From: a virus
Length of the DNA stretch: 32,835 nt
IMG/VR virus record: IMGVR_UViG_3300047392_000060
Span: 1 to 32,835 of that record
Reading direction: 5' to 3' (one strand)
The notes beneath the pieces were generated by a model. It was not told where the DNA came from. It made no database searches and saw only the letters and a list, made by a program, of their open reading frames with translations. Below, piece by piece: positions 24,864 to 32,835 of this stretch (the stretch's first letter is position 1; each line of letters starts with the position of its first letter). A program made the translations under genes and the position numbers.

Positions 24864-26033
24864 ATGACAGATACAACGACAAGTCCTAACACCCCAGGTG
24901 CGGATACTAGTCAAAGCGCAGTTCCAAGTTTGGACTCTATAGCACAGAAAATGACCGCAATGCGTGAAACCACCATGCGTAACCAAATTCGTGCTACTGA
25001 ACAAACTGCAACAGGTCAAGATGATGCGGCAGCAGACTCAAGCCCTGTAGCACCCAGCGATAATGCTGATGCTGAAGTTGCTGATACTAGCGACACAGAA
25101 TATGCCAGCGACAATCAAGAAGCAGATGCCCAGTATGATGATACTGTAAGCACTGGTAGTAATGATTCTAGTGCAGACGAATTGATTGACTTTATTGAGT
25201 TCGCAGAAACGAACCCAAACGCCAAATTCAAATTTATGAAGAATGGTAAAGAAGTTGTCATTGATGCCAAGAAAGCCGCCGCAATTCTAGGTCAAGGTAG
25301 CGCAATACACGAAGAAGCACGCCAACTAAAAGTTGATAAGGCAGAGTTTGAGGAATACTTAAACGATGTGCGATCAAGACAAGAAGGTTTGACTTTGGCA
25401 ATGGAATTTACTGTGCAACCTAAGTTGCAGAAAGCCTATGATGAGATTTTAAAAACGCAATCTTATCAAACAACTTTCCAACAGCAGTTAGCACAAACCC
25501 GTGATCCAGCGCAAATTGCGCGGATTCAGGCAGGTATGCAACAGAACGAACAATATATTCGCCAGCAACAACAAGTCATTGGACAGTTGAAGCCAGCAGT
25601 AGATCAGTTCCGTGCAGTGCGTGCCCAACAGGTAGTAGAGCGTTTAGATCATGCTCGTAAGAACTTTACAGACAAAGAACTGAAAAATGAATTTGTCTTT
25701 AATGAAGTGCGAGACAAGATTGCGAAACTATGGCCTGAAGCCCGTGGTGAGATTATTCCAGGCGTTGCCAATATCGACTTGCTATCAAGTGACGAAGGAT
25801 TGTTAAGCCTAGTCCGTGATGGTTTGCGATACAGAGACAAACCCGCCGCAAAAAGTGCTGGTAATAGCATGGCGGCATTGACAAGTCGTAAAGGATCATC
25901 AACACAGCGTGGCAGTGGAGATAGTGATATTTCAAAACTTCGTGAGCAAGCCAAAAGCGGCGACAAAAAAGCCGCAGACAACCTCTTAGTGGCTCAGTTG
26001 CAAAGATTGCGACAGTCAAGAGGTTCAAGGTAA
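24864..26033 (+). CDS. scaffold protein
   Basis: A 389-residue protein with the composition of a podovirus scaffold: an acidic, Ala/Asp/Thr-rich disordered first 110 residues, a small folded segment (FIEFAETNPNAKFKFMKNGKEV; quoted in parts) and a long Gln/Glu/Arg-rich coiled-coil region at about 145-265. The basic C-terminal tail (KPAAKSAGNSMAALTSRKGSS; quoted in parts) could contact the capsid shell. Scaffolds guide prohead assembly and then leave. Its place immediately before the major capsid gene supports this. Confidence 0.78.
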   Translation: MTDTTTSPNTPGADTSQSAVPSLDSIAQKMTAMRETTMRNQIRATEQTATGQDDAAADSSPVAPSDNADAEVADTSDTEYASDNQEADAQYDDTVSTGSNDSSADELIDFIEFAETNPNAKFKFMKNGKEVVIDAKKAAAILGQGSAIHEEARQLKVDKAEFEEYLNDVRSRQEGLTLAMEFTVQPKLQKAYDEILKTQSYQTTFQQQLAQTRDPAQIARIQAGMQQNEQYIRQQQQVIGQLKPAVDQFRAVRAQQVVERLDHARKNFTDKELKNEFVFNEVRDKIAKLWPEARGEIIPGVANIDLLSSDEGLLSLVRDGLRYRDKPAAKSAGNSMAALTSRKGSSTQRGSGDSDISKLREQAKSGDKKAADNLLVAQLQRLRQSRGSR

Positions 26034-26055
26034 TTTATTTTAAAGGAATAAAATC

Positions 26056-27225
26056 ATGGCAGAAATCACTACGAGTCAGATTGGTAACGGAACTACCGCT
26101 TACGGTTCAGACATTGTTGTTAAGGACTTAGACCTAGATGTGTCTAACCGTGTAAAAGACGATACACCAGTATTGAACATGGCTATGTCCAAAAAGCGTA
26201 AAGTTAATTCTACGCTACCATTATGGACTGACGATATCTATCGCGCTCCAGCAGTTCAGGCACAAATGGAAGGTGCCGCAGTTAATATTAACCAAGGTGA
26301 ATCTAACTCACGTTACAACTTGGGTAACTATACTCAAATCTTCTCTACAGTTATTGCTTCAACTGGAACTGCTCGTGCAGTTATGCAAGCGGGCGGCGAC
26401 CCCCAAGCATATATGGAAGTTAAGCAATTGATCGAATTGATGTTCGACGTTGAGATGCAATTGGTTCGTAACGACCAAATTGGCACAAAGTATGCAGGTC
26501 AATCTGGCACTGCTAGTGGCTTGCCAAGTGGTCAAACTGGTCGTCGTATGGGTTCATTGGCTTCTTTTGCAGGCACACAATCCTTCAACACAACTAGTGG
26601 CACATTGACAGGTTTAACAACCTTCACAAACAACGAATCAACAGACAGTTCTACAAGTGCGGCTGATACATTAAGCATCAGTGCTAACGGTAGCAACTAC
26701 TACGCTGGCACATTCACAAACCAGTTGTTCTCTCCTGCTCTATACAAGCAGTTGGTAACTGTTGCTGAACAGCGTTACAACGCCAAGATTCGCACTGTTG
26801 TTGCTCCTACAAGCCTACGCACAAGTCTTTCTGACAACATGCCTCAGTCTCGTGGTATCAACCGTGTTGATAGTGCTCGTGGCGACACAATTCAGACATA
26901 CGAAGGCGACTTCAACTACACATACGAAATCCACGATTCTTGGATCATGGACCAAGCAGGTGTAAGCAACAGCATTTACTTCTTGAACGAAGATGTTGTT
27001 CAGTGGGGTTCTTTACGTGATTTAGGTCCAAACAACGAAGTGTTCTCAAACGCTGACGCAAGTTTAGATCAATTTTTACTTGAAGGCACACTAATTGTGC
27101 GTAACCCAGCAGGTGTTGGTATGTTGAACAACATCACAGCAGGCACAAGCACAACACTACCAAGTGCCCGTCCAGCGGCTTTGGTATCTCGTGTAAATGC
27201 AGGCGCAGGCGATGTTACTCCCTAA
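26056..27225 (+). CDS. major capsid protein, possibly DUF5309/SU10-like
   Basis: A 389-residue shell protein following the scaffold gene, with a strong AAAGGA site. The N terminus DDTPVLNMAMSKKRKVNS, then PLWTDDIYRAP (about residues 35-65) resembles the DUF5309/SU10-type HK97-fold capsid proteins: a DTP motif and a W-x-D/DD strand near residue 57. A central surface-like insertion is rich in Thr, Ser and Asn (about residues 165-220). I recognise the family by these short patterns only. It is followed by a strong hairpin terminator, which is typical for the most abundant virion protein. Confidence 0.82.
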   Translation: MAEITTSQIGNGTTAYGSDIVVKDLDLDVSNRVKDDTPVLNMAMSKKRKVNSTLPLWTDDIYRAPAVQAQMEGAAVNINQGESNSRYNLGNYTQIFSTVIASTGTARAVMQAGGDPQAYMEVKQLIELMFDVEMQLVRNDQIGTKYAGQSGTASGLPSGQTGRRMGSLASFAGTQSFNTTSGTLTGLTTFTNNESTDSSTSAADTLSISANGSNYYAGTFTNQLFSPALYKQLVTVAEQRYNAKIRTVVAPTSLRTSLSDNMPQSRGINRVDSARGDTIQTYEGDFNYTYEIHDSWIMDQAGVSNSIYFLNEDVVQWGSLRDLGPNNEVFSNADASLDQFLLEGTLIVRNPAGVGMLNNITAGTSTTLPSARPAALVSRVNAGAGDVTP

Positions 27226-27250
27226 TCTGTAATAAGATTTTGGAAAACAC

Positions 27251-27277
27251 AGAAAAGGGGCTTCGTGCCCCTTTTCT
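27251..27277 (+). terminator. intrinsic terminator after major capsid gene
   Basis: AGAAAAGGGGC (27251-27261) pairs perfectly with GCCCCTTTTCT (27267-27277) around TTCGT. The 3' arm is T-rich and is followed by TTAT. It separates the capsid transcript from the next box. Confidence 0.85.
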
Positions 27278-27299
27278 TATGTCCGCCTAGTTTCAAACG

Positions 27300-27306
27300 C
27301 TAAATA
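27300..27306 (+). promoter_or_regulatory. CTAAATA box, late-promoter-like, leaderless type
   Basis: The box ends 6 bases before the A of the ATG at 27312 and follows the terminator. There is no Shine-Dalgarno sequence in between. Confidence 0.65.
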
Positions 27307-27311
27307 ACACT

Positions 27312-27896
27312 ATGAGCGACTACAATAACCCAGAATACCTAGACGATAAAGACCCAGAAAAAGATGTAAATTACTGGCGTCAAGATCATGGCGGCATGAT
27401 TACAAACCACAACGGTATGGCAGATCGACTGCTACAAAACGATGACCTATATCGTAGCATGAAAGGTGATTGGACACGAACCAGCACCAATAAAAGTGGT
27501 AATATCATTGTGACAACAGGGCGCGAAGATGGTAAGTTCTACATCAAACGCGAACAACAAAACACTGAAGCAATCAAAGCAGGTGTTAGAGAATACAGAA
27601 AAACTGCGGAAGCAGGTATGTTAGACCCGCTTGCTCCAATTGGAGAAGATGGCAAACTAACTTACAAGTGGATGGATTTACCAACAGTTATTGCCATTCG
27701 TATCAGTGACCAATACTTTGATGGTATTCCTTGGAACGCATTAAAGAACGATAGAACCTTAAAGGCACAATTTTATCGTGTGGTGGAAACAGAATATCCA
27801 GAGTATGTGACATATCCTGGCGGCAAATTGCCTATCCCAATCTCAGTGCCTTACCCAACTAAAAAGGGTGAGAAGAAATACTTTAAAGGAATTTAA
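27312..27896 (+). CDS. hypothetical protein after the capsid gene
   Basis: A 194-residue protein of unknown function. The N-terminal half is charged and polar (DDKDPEKDVNYWRQDHGG). The C-terminal half includes TVIAIRISDQYFDGIPW, LKAQFYRVVETEYPEY and a Pro-rich end. Its ATG lies directly behind a CTAAATA box. It is followed by the adaptor-like gene after two bases. A head-completion, decoration or virion role is suggested by position, but no motif supports it. Confidence 0.65.
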   Translation: MSDYNNPEYLDDKDPEKDVNYWRQDHGGMITNHNGMADRLLQNDDLYRSMKGDWTRTSTNKSGNIIVTTGREDGKFYIKREQQNTEAIKAGVREYRKTAEAGMLDPLAPIGEDGKLTYKWMDLPTVIAIRISDQYFDGIPWNALKNDRTLKAQFYRVVETEYPEYVTYPGGKLPIPISVPYPTKKGEKKYFKGI

Positions 27897-27898
27897 GA

Positions 27899-29107
27899 AT
27901 GTTTATTATCCCAACAGGCGATGATCTTGTAAGTTTTATCAAAGACTTTACTGGTAGCACAAACGATACAGAAATCAAGCAGTGCATTTTCATGGCAGAG
28001 ATGAGTATGCGTAACATCGAACTGCCAGCACTACGCAGTGATCCGTATGCTCCAGAAAACATTGGCGTTGCTGATGCCAATGGACGCATCCCAATTCCAG
28101 GTGATATGAACAAGCCAATTTTGTTCTTCAAACAAGGTCAGCAAGTTACAACAACTGCTACTGCCACTGGCACTAGTGGTCAATTCACAATTACCTTAAC
28201 AAGTATTCCTGCACAAGCCCTACAAAATAACATGGTTGTAAGTGGCACTGGTATTGCCGCAGGTGCAACTATCAGTAATATTGTTGGTGCAGGTGGCATT
28301 GGAACTGTTATTACATTAAATCTTGCTAACAGTGGCACAGTAAGTGGCACATTGGTGTTTTCCACAACTGGCAACCAAAGCAGTCAAACTGGTCCTTGGA
28401 TTGTGTATGACCGTGTTGGTGATCGTGACATTATTACACAAAGCATGATTGCTCAGTTATACTTGCAACCAGTTAATGTGCCAGCAGTTATTCGTGGTAA
28501 ATTTTCTGAAGTTTTTGACAAGTATCAATTCTTACCTTACATTGCTGAAGGCGACCTAATCAACATGTATTACTACAAGGCTTGGCCCTTGTTGTTTGCT
28601 CCTGTCACAGATGAAGTTATCAGTGCTACAGGCACAGTTGGCACTATTGCTGGCAGTGGTCCTTGGACTGGTCGTATTACTGGTATGACCACGGTTGGTG
28701 ACTTGGCAGTTGGTGACGAAATTTACGCCACTGATGGCACAGGCAAACTTGGTGTTGGTGGTGTATATCGTGTGGCAAGTATTCTTAGTGCTACAAGCAT
28801 TTCATTCACAGCCACAGGTGGAACAACTCCAGTAGCAGGAACTATCACAGGTATTACACAAACTGGTTTAACTGTTCAAAACAACGCAGTGCTACAAACT
28901 TGGCCTGAAGGTTATGTGTATGCTACACTACGCGAATATTACATCAAACGCCATAATGAAACTGATGCCGCAGTGTATCAAGCCAAGTTCCAAGATGCTT
29001 GGAATGTGGTTGAAGATCAAAACAACCTTGGCAAGTGGAGTGGTGGTCACACTCGTTTAACAAGTGTATGGCAACCACGACAGTATCGCCAATACAACAT
29101 CAAATAA
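27899..29107 (+). CDS. head-tail adaptor-like protein with inserted beta domains
   Basis: A 402-residue protein. The flanking segments (EMSMRNIELPALRSDPYAPEN early, IPIPGDMNKPILFF, GPWIVYDRVGDRDI, YYYKAWPLLFAPV and the helical C terminus from about residue 340; quoted in parts) match the layout of podovirus adaptors: helices, a proline-rich strand pair, then helices. This core is interrupted by two Thr/Gly-rich beta domains at about residues 83-159 and 239-324, which are similar in style to those in the hub and fibre. Such insertions would project from the ring without blocking it. Position after the capsid gene supports an adaptor role (compare T7 gp11 or P22 gp4). The call is by pattern. 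Confidence 0.62.
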   Translation: MFIIPTGDDLVSFIKDFTGSTNDTEIKQCIFMAEMSMRNIELPALRSDPYAPENIGVADANGRIPIPGDMNKPILFFKQGQQVTTTATATGTSGQFTITLTSIPAQALQNNMVVSGTGIAAGATISNIVGAGGIGTVITLNLANSGTVSGTLVFSTTGNQSSQTGPWIVYDRVGDRDIITQSMIAQLYLQPVNVPAVIRGKFSEVFDKYQFLPYIAEGDLINMYYYKAWPLLFAPVTDEVISATGTVGTIAGSGPWTGRITGMTTVGDLAVGDEIYATDGTGKLGVGGVYRVASILSATSISFTATGGTTPVAGTITGITQTGLTVQNNAVLQTWPEGYVYATLREYYIKRHNETDAAVYQAKFQDAWNVVEDQNNLGKWSGGHTRLTSVWQPRQYRQYNIK

Positions 29108-29117
29108 GGAACACAAG

Positions 29118-32100
29118 ATGACAAGCAGTTCAAGTTTATACGGCAGTGTTAATCAGCAAAATACCCAATCTACAAACTCAACCAGTTTGTATGGTGGTGC
29201 TGACACGCCTATCCCAACGCCAGAAGGTGATTTAGTTGTTCGTGGTGATTTAATCGTTTTAAGTGGCAACATTTTAACAACAGCCACAACTGGCAATATT
29301 TTCCCCGCAAACGCAACAACCGTCAATTTAGGTGGTGCGGCTACCGCAATCAATATTGGTGCCAACACAGGCACAACTACCATTAACAACAACTTAGTTG
29401 TAGATGGTGACATTACTGCCAACGGCGGCGACTTTGGCAACATCACTGTTGGTATCACAGACAACAACACAATCGCCAGCACAACTGGTGGATTGAAATT
29501 AACTCCCACAGACGGTAATGTTGGTTTGATTGGCACAACTACACTTTACACAGACAACATAGGCACATTTAACTTGTTAAATTCGCCTACAACAATCTAT
29601 GCATTTGATGAAGCAACAACCTTAGAAATTGGTGCCAGCAGTGGTGTTGGCACAACTGTGGTTCGCAACAGTTTTGCAGTAGATGGAACACAAATTGGTT
29701 TAGCACAAGGCACTATTATTGCCTACAGTGAAGCCAACGACCGTTTAAATCGTCCTGTAGTTCGTAGCACAACTGGTAATACAAGTGGTTTTCGTGTAGA
29801 AGCACCTAATGCAACTACCAGCGCAAGTGCTGTGTTATCTGCGTTTAACACAAACGACACTGATAACGGCTCATTTATCAATATCAACGCTCGTGGTAAT
29901 TTAACTACTCCATTGCGTATCCAAACAGGCAAATACACAAGTGGTGTTTTAGGTCCAAGTGGAACAAGTTTGACATTTGTTGATAACATCACTGCTTATG
30001 CTTCGTTGAATCCAAGTGGTCCAACAAATCCGTTAGACCTAACGACCAAGGCTTATGTTGATGCACTTCCTGCCAACATAACTTACACGATTGATTCTAG
30101 TGCTACAACTGGTGGTGCCAATTTAAACTTGGTAGGATCAGACGCGACTACTGATAGTGTTAAATTTGCAGGTGGCACCAATGTGACGGTTAGCAGAACA
30201 GATGCCAATACCATCACAATCAGTGCGCCAGACACTAATACAACTTACACTCAAAATGCCAGTGCTACAACTGGTGGTGCAAACCTAAACCTAGTTGGCT
30301 CAGACGCAACTACAGATACCATCAAATTTGCACAAGGCACTGGTATTAGTGTAAGCAGAACTGATGCCAACACCATTACCATTACAAACACTGCTCCTGA
30401 TGTTAATACAACATATACTCAAAACTTCAGTAGCACAACTGGCGGCACTAACCTAAACTTGGTTGGTAGTGATGCCACAACTGACACAGTTAAATTTGCT
30501 GATGGCACAGGTGTGACCGTAAGTTATACAGATGCCAACACAGCCACTGTTGCTATTGGTCAAGCAGTAGGCACAAGCGACAATGTGCAGTTTAATGGTG
30601 TTACAACCAACAGCATTACAACTGGCACTGTCAATGCCAACGGTGGTGTAAGTTTCGTTAATACAGCCCCAATGGGAGGCACTTACGCAACTATCAATCC
30701 GTTTGGTCCGTTCAACACAGACGACCTAACAACTGTTGGTTATGTGAATAGTGTGTTGCCAACTGTGGTAACTTACACCCAAGACGCAAGTGCTACAACA
30801 GGTGGTGCAAACTTGAACTTGGTAGGTAGTGATGCTACAACTGACACTGTTAAATTCAGTGGTAGTGGTGCCACAACCGTATCACAAACAAGTGCAAACG
30901 AAATCACAATTTCCAGCACAGATACAAACACAACATACACAATTGATGCGTCAAGCACAACTGGCGGTGCTAACTTGAACTTGGTTGGTAGTGATTCTAC
31001 AACTGACACAGTTAAGATTGCGTCAGGCACAGGTGTTACTGTTGCTCGAACAAGTGCAAACGAACTAAGTGTTGCTATTGGACAAAGTGTTGCTACCACT
31101 GCTGATGTTACATTCAACACAGTAAATGCCAATATTACAGATGACAACTATGTATTAGGTCAGTTGTATGCAACTCGCAATACTGCTTATGTTCCACCTG
31201 CAAGTCCTCTTACAACTATTGCGGGTCAGAACGGTATTGTTGTTGTGTCAGGTAATGGTGGTCTTGGTTATGCTCCAAACATTACTATTCGTCAGCACGT
31301 AGGTGATACTACAGCAGGCGCAAACGTTGCTGGTGGTATTTCAATGAGTAATGCAAGTGGCACAAATACCGCACCAACTGGTATTGCAACTAACGCAATA
31401 GCAGGCACATTTAACTATGATGGTTACACTGCTGGCACAAGCAACAACTACGCCAATATTATTGCTACCACTAACCAAGGTGGTGGCACTACAAGTATTA
31501 CCCCGTTACAAGCACAAGCCTATGCTCGCCAAGCCTTTACCAACTCAACCACAGTTACTACAGCAGTAACAGGTGCAAGTGGCACAGGCACAACAGCAAC
31601 TCTAACATTCACAACACAAAACACAGCACCTTATGCTGTTGGTCAAACTGTGACCGTTGCTGGCATGACACCAAGTGGCTATAATGGCACTTATGTTATC
31701 ACAGCCGCAACTACAAGCAGTATCAGTTATGCCAACGCAACAACTGGCTTTACTACTGGTGGCACAATTGGTGCGGCAAATACTGTAACTGCCGCAGGTA
31801 TGGGCTTCCGTATTCGTGGTTTTGCTAACTCAACACCTTTGACTACTGCCAACAGATTCAACTTTATGGACTTGACTGCAAGTGCGGCAACATTTAAGAG
31901 TGATGCTTATACATTTGCTAACTCTGTAATTACTGGTTCAACATTAACTGCAACCAACTACATGACCTTGGGTGCTACCACAGGTAGTATTAACCAAGAT
32001 ACATTTACGCTAAAGAACACCGCAGGCACTACAACTTATGCTACCTTAAACTCAACAAGTGCTACCTTAAACGGTGATACTGTTGCGCTTAGAAACTCTG

Positions 32101-32717
32101 CTGGCACTACAACTTACGGCAACTTTACTTCAACTGGCACTACAATTACTGGTGCTGGCTTACACACTTTAAGTAGAACAACGGTAGGCACGCCTGGCAC
32201 AACTGAAAGTCGTCCTACTTTCAACATTCAGTTGGTGCGTAGCGATCAAGCCACTCCTAATAATGGCGATGGAACAAGTTTCAGAACTCGTGTTGCGGGT
32301 TCAAACGGCACATTCTACACTATATCTGATTTAAACTCAACATACGTTACATCAGGTGATGTATCCTGGAACTTAAACCTAGCCAATGGTGACCAAACTG
32401 GTGCTACATTCTCAAGTCTGCCCATTATATCAGCCAGTATCTCACAAACTACTATCAAAGCAGGAACACCAAGTGCTACTCCTGGTGCATCAACAGCAAG
32501 TGATGTTGTTAAATTTGACCCTAATAAAATTACAGCGTTTGTTCCTATCAAGTTCCCCACATATACTAAAGCACAGGCTAACGCCATTACTGGTGCAGTT
32601 GGTTGGCAGATTAGCATTAGTGATAGTGCATCAGGTGGTAATCCCAATGGCATGATGGCGTTCTGGGATACAAGTAATGCTCGTTGGAGTTATATCCACG
32701 ATAACAGCGCAGTATAA
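29118..32717 (+). CDS. tail fibre or spike protein with tandem repeats
   Basis: A 1199-residue protein from the ATG at 29118, chosen because AAGGA lies 7 bases upstream and outside the neighbouring gene; an in-frame upstream start at 29064 would overlap the adaptor-like gene by 44 bases. The protein is Thr/Asn/Gly/Ser-rich throughout. Residues about 320-660 contain five copies of a roughly 50-60-residue unit with core SATTGGANLNLVGSDATTD followed by TVKFA and GTGVTVSRT. A beta-sandwich module like those in the hub and adaptor follows at about 812-890, and then further beta strands. The composition and repeats fit a trimeric fibre that binds the host. No peptidase or chaperone tail motif is seen. 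It ends with a hairpin terminator. Confidence 0.72.
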   Translation: MTSSSSLYGSVNQQNTQSTNSTSLYGGADTPIPTPEGDLVVRGDLIVLSGNILTTATTGNIFPANATTVNLGGAATAINIGANTGTTTINNNLVVDGDITANGGDFGNITVGITDNNTIASTTGGLKLTPTDGNVGLIGTTTLYTDNIGTFNLLNSPTTIYAFDEATTLEIGASSGVGTTVVRNSFAVDGTQIGLAQGTIIAYSEANDRLNRPVVRSTTGNTSGFRVEAPNATTSASAVLSAFNTNDTDNGSFININARGNLTTPLRIQTGKYTSGVLGPSGTSLTFVDNITAYASLNPSGPTNPLDLTTKAYVDALPANITYTIDSSATTGGANLNLVGSDATTDSVKFAGGTNVTVSRTDANTITISAPDTNTTYTQNASATTGGANLNLVGSDATTDTIKFAQGTGISVSRTDANTITITNTAPDVNTTYTQNFSSTTGGTNLNLVGSDATTDTVKFADGTGVTVSYTDANTATVAIGQAVGTSDNVQFNGVTTNSITTGTVNANGGVSFVNTAPMGGTYATINPFGPFNTDDLTTVGYVNSVLPTVVTYTQDASATTGGANLNLVGSDATTDTVKFSGSGATTVSQTSANEITISSTDTNTTYTIDASSTTGGANLNLVGSDSTTDTVKIASGTGVTVARTSANELSVAIGQSVATTADVTFNTVNANITDDNYVLGQLYATRNTAYVPPASPLTTIAGQNGIVVVSGNGGLGYAPNITIRQHVGDTTAGANVAGGISMSNASGTNTAPTGIATNAIAGTFNYDGYTAGTSNNYANIIATTNQGGGTTSITPLQAQAYARQAFTNSTTVTTAVTGASGTGTTATLTFTTQNTAPYAVGQTVTVAGMTPSGYNGTYVITAATTSSISYANATTGFTTGGTIGAANTVTAAGMGFRIRGFANSTPLTTANRFNFMDLTASAATFKSDAYTFANSVITGSTLTATNYMTLGATTGSINQDTFTLKNTAGTTTYATLNSTSATLNGDTVALRNSAGTTTYGNFTSTGTTITGAGLHTLSRTTVGTPGTTESRPTFNIQLVRSDQATPNNGDGTSFRTRVAGSNGTFYTISDLNSTYVTSGDVSWNLNLANGDQTGATFSSLPIISASISQTTIKAGTPSATPGASTASDVVKFDPNKITAFVPIKFPTYTKAQANAITGAVGWQISISDSASGGNPNGMMAFWDTSNARWSYIHDNSAV
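30081..31080 (+). repeat. five tandem repeats in the fibre gene
   Basis: Units start near 30081, 30241, 30411, 30768 and 30929. Each begins ACTTACAC or a close variant and encodes TYT plus the ATTGGANLNLVGSD core. Units 3 and 4 are separated by a longer unrelated insert, and spacing is otherwise about 160-170 bases. Confidence 0.8.
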
Positions 32718-32718
32718 A

Positions 32719-32740
32719 GAATAGCCCAGTAGGGCTATTC
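32719..32740 (+). terminator. intrinsic terminator after fibre gene
   Basis: GAATAGCCC (32719-32727) pairs with GGGCTATTC (32732-32740) around AGTA. T-rich sequence follows. It ends the adaptor-fibre transcript. Confidence 0.75.
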
Positions 32741-32762
32741 TGTTGGTTATTTGGAGACACAG

Positions 32763-32835
32763 ATGCTAACAGAATTTAAAATCAGTCAGATTGCAAGAGG
32801 CGATATTGTTAGTGATGCTAAATCATTGCGTATCA
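32763..32835 (+). CDS. partial gene at window edge
   Basis: An open frame of 24 codons plus one base runs off the end, beginning MLTEFKISQIARGDIVSD. GGAG at 32753-32756 with 6-base spacing supports the start, which lies 22 bases after the terminator. No function can be given from so few residues. There is no CTAAATA box before it, unlike most late genes. Confidence 0.6.
   Translation, partial: MLTEFKISQIARGDIVSDAKSLRI

Noticed and set aside
29153-29536. Minus-strand open frame under the fibre gene
   Set aside because: A shadow of Thr/Asn-rich codons on the other strand; similar cases occur at 30773-31147 and 32315-32653.
30081-31080. Repeats considered as a CRISPR-like array
   Set aside because: Units are long, in frame and encode related protein segments; spacers are not unique short sequences.
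1-32835. tRNA genes and integrase
   Set aside because: I saw no cloverleaf with a plausible acceptor stem and no recombinase motifs; a covariance-model search would settle the tRNAs.

Overview
This window is a stretch of a tailed double-stranded DNA phage genome with a podovirus-type gene set. It carries an ATP-driven packaging motor (terminase large subunit), portal, scaffold, major capsid protein, a head-tail adaptor-like protein, a propeller-like tail hub protein, large internal/ejection proteins including a virion lytic transglycosylase, and a long repetitive fibre. There is no tail tube, tail sheath or tape-measure protein. All genes but one are on the plus strand and most abut or overlap by 1-4 bases. 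Base composition is moderately AT-rich and the intergenic space is very small. I see no rRNA, tRNA, IS element, integrase or CRISPR array. The host cannot be named from the sequence; an aquatic bacterium is a guess from the general look of the small accessory proteins.

Layout. (1) 1-172: noncoding leader with three predicted hairpins. (2) 173-3128: replication operon with a small unknown protein, an archaeo-eukaryotic-type primase-like protein and a superfamily-3/D5-like helicase, translationally coupled through ATGA overlaps. (3) 3129-3425: 297 bases without a gene, holding five exact copies of a 10-mer (AACCGTAACA and its complement), several degenerate copies and a very AT-rich core; this looks like a candidate replication origin or operator array. 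(4) 3426-4335: three small unknown genes. (5) 4352-16058: tail and internal virion genes (hub, beta-rich structural protein, GNAT, Gly-rich internal protein, ejection-like protein, lytic transglycosylase, large internal protein). (6) 16067-18862: accessory and packaging genes: a Dps-like ferritin-fold protein, a minus-strand GNAT-like gene, a small-terminase-like protein and four small basic or Gly-rich proteins. (7) 18925-27225: unknown protein, two small proteins, large terminase, small Cys/His protein, portal, small protein, scaffold, major capsid protein, closed by a strong hairpin terminator. (8) 27312-32717: unknown protein, adaptor-like protein, tail fibre and a second hairpin terminator. 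(9) 32763-end: start of another gene cut by the window edge.

The most striking feature is regulatory. The heptamer CTAAATA occurs 11 times on the plus strand and I found every copy at a gene boundary, only in the structural/packaging part (4352 onward) and never in the replication part. It resembles the late-promoter -10 box of T4-type phages (TATAAATA). At five sites the ATG lies only 4-6 bases beyond the box with no good Shine-Dalgarno sequence. If transcription starts about 6 bases downstream as in T4, these five mRNAs would be leaderless or nearly so. The other sites have longer leaders with clear AAGGA-type ribosome binding sites. No sigma factor, DNA polymerase, holin or endolysin is seen in this window, so these are presumably encoded elsewhere in the genome or supplied by the host.
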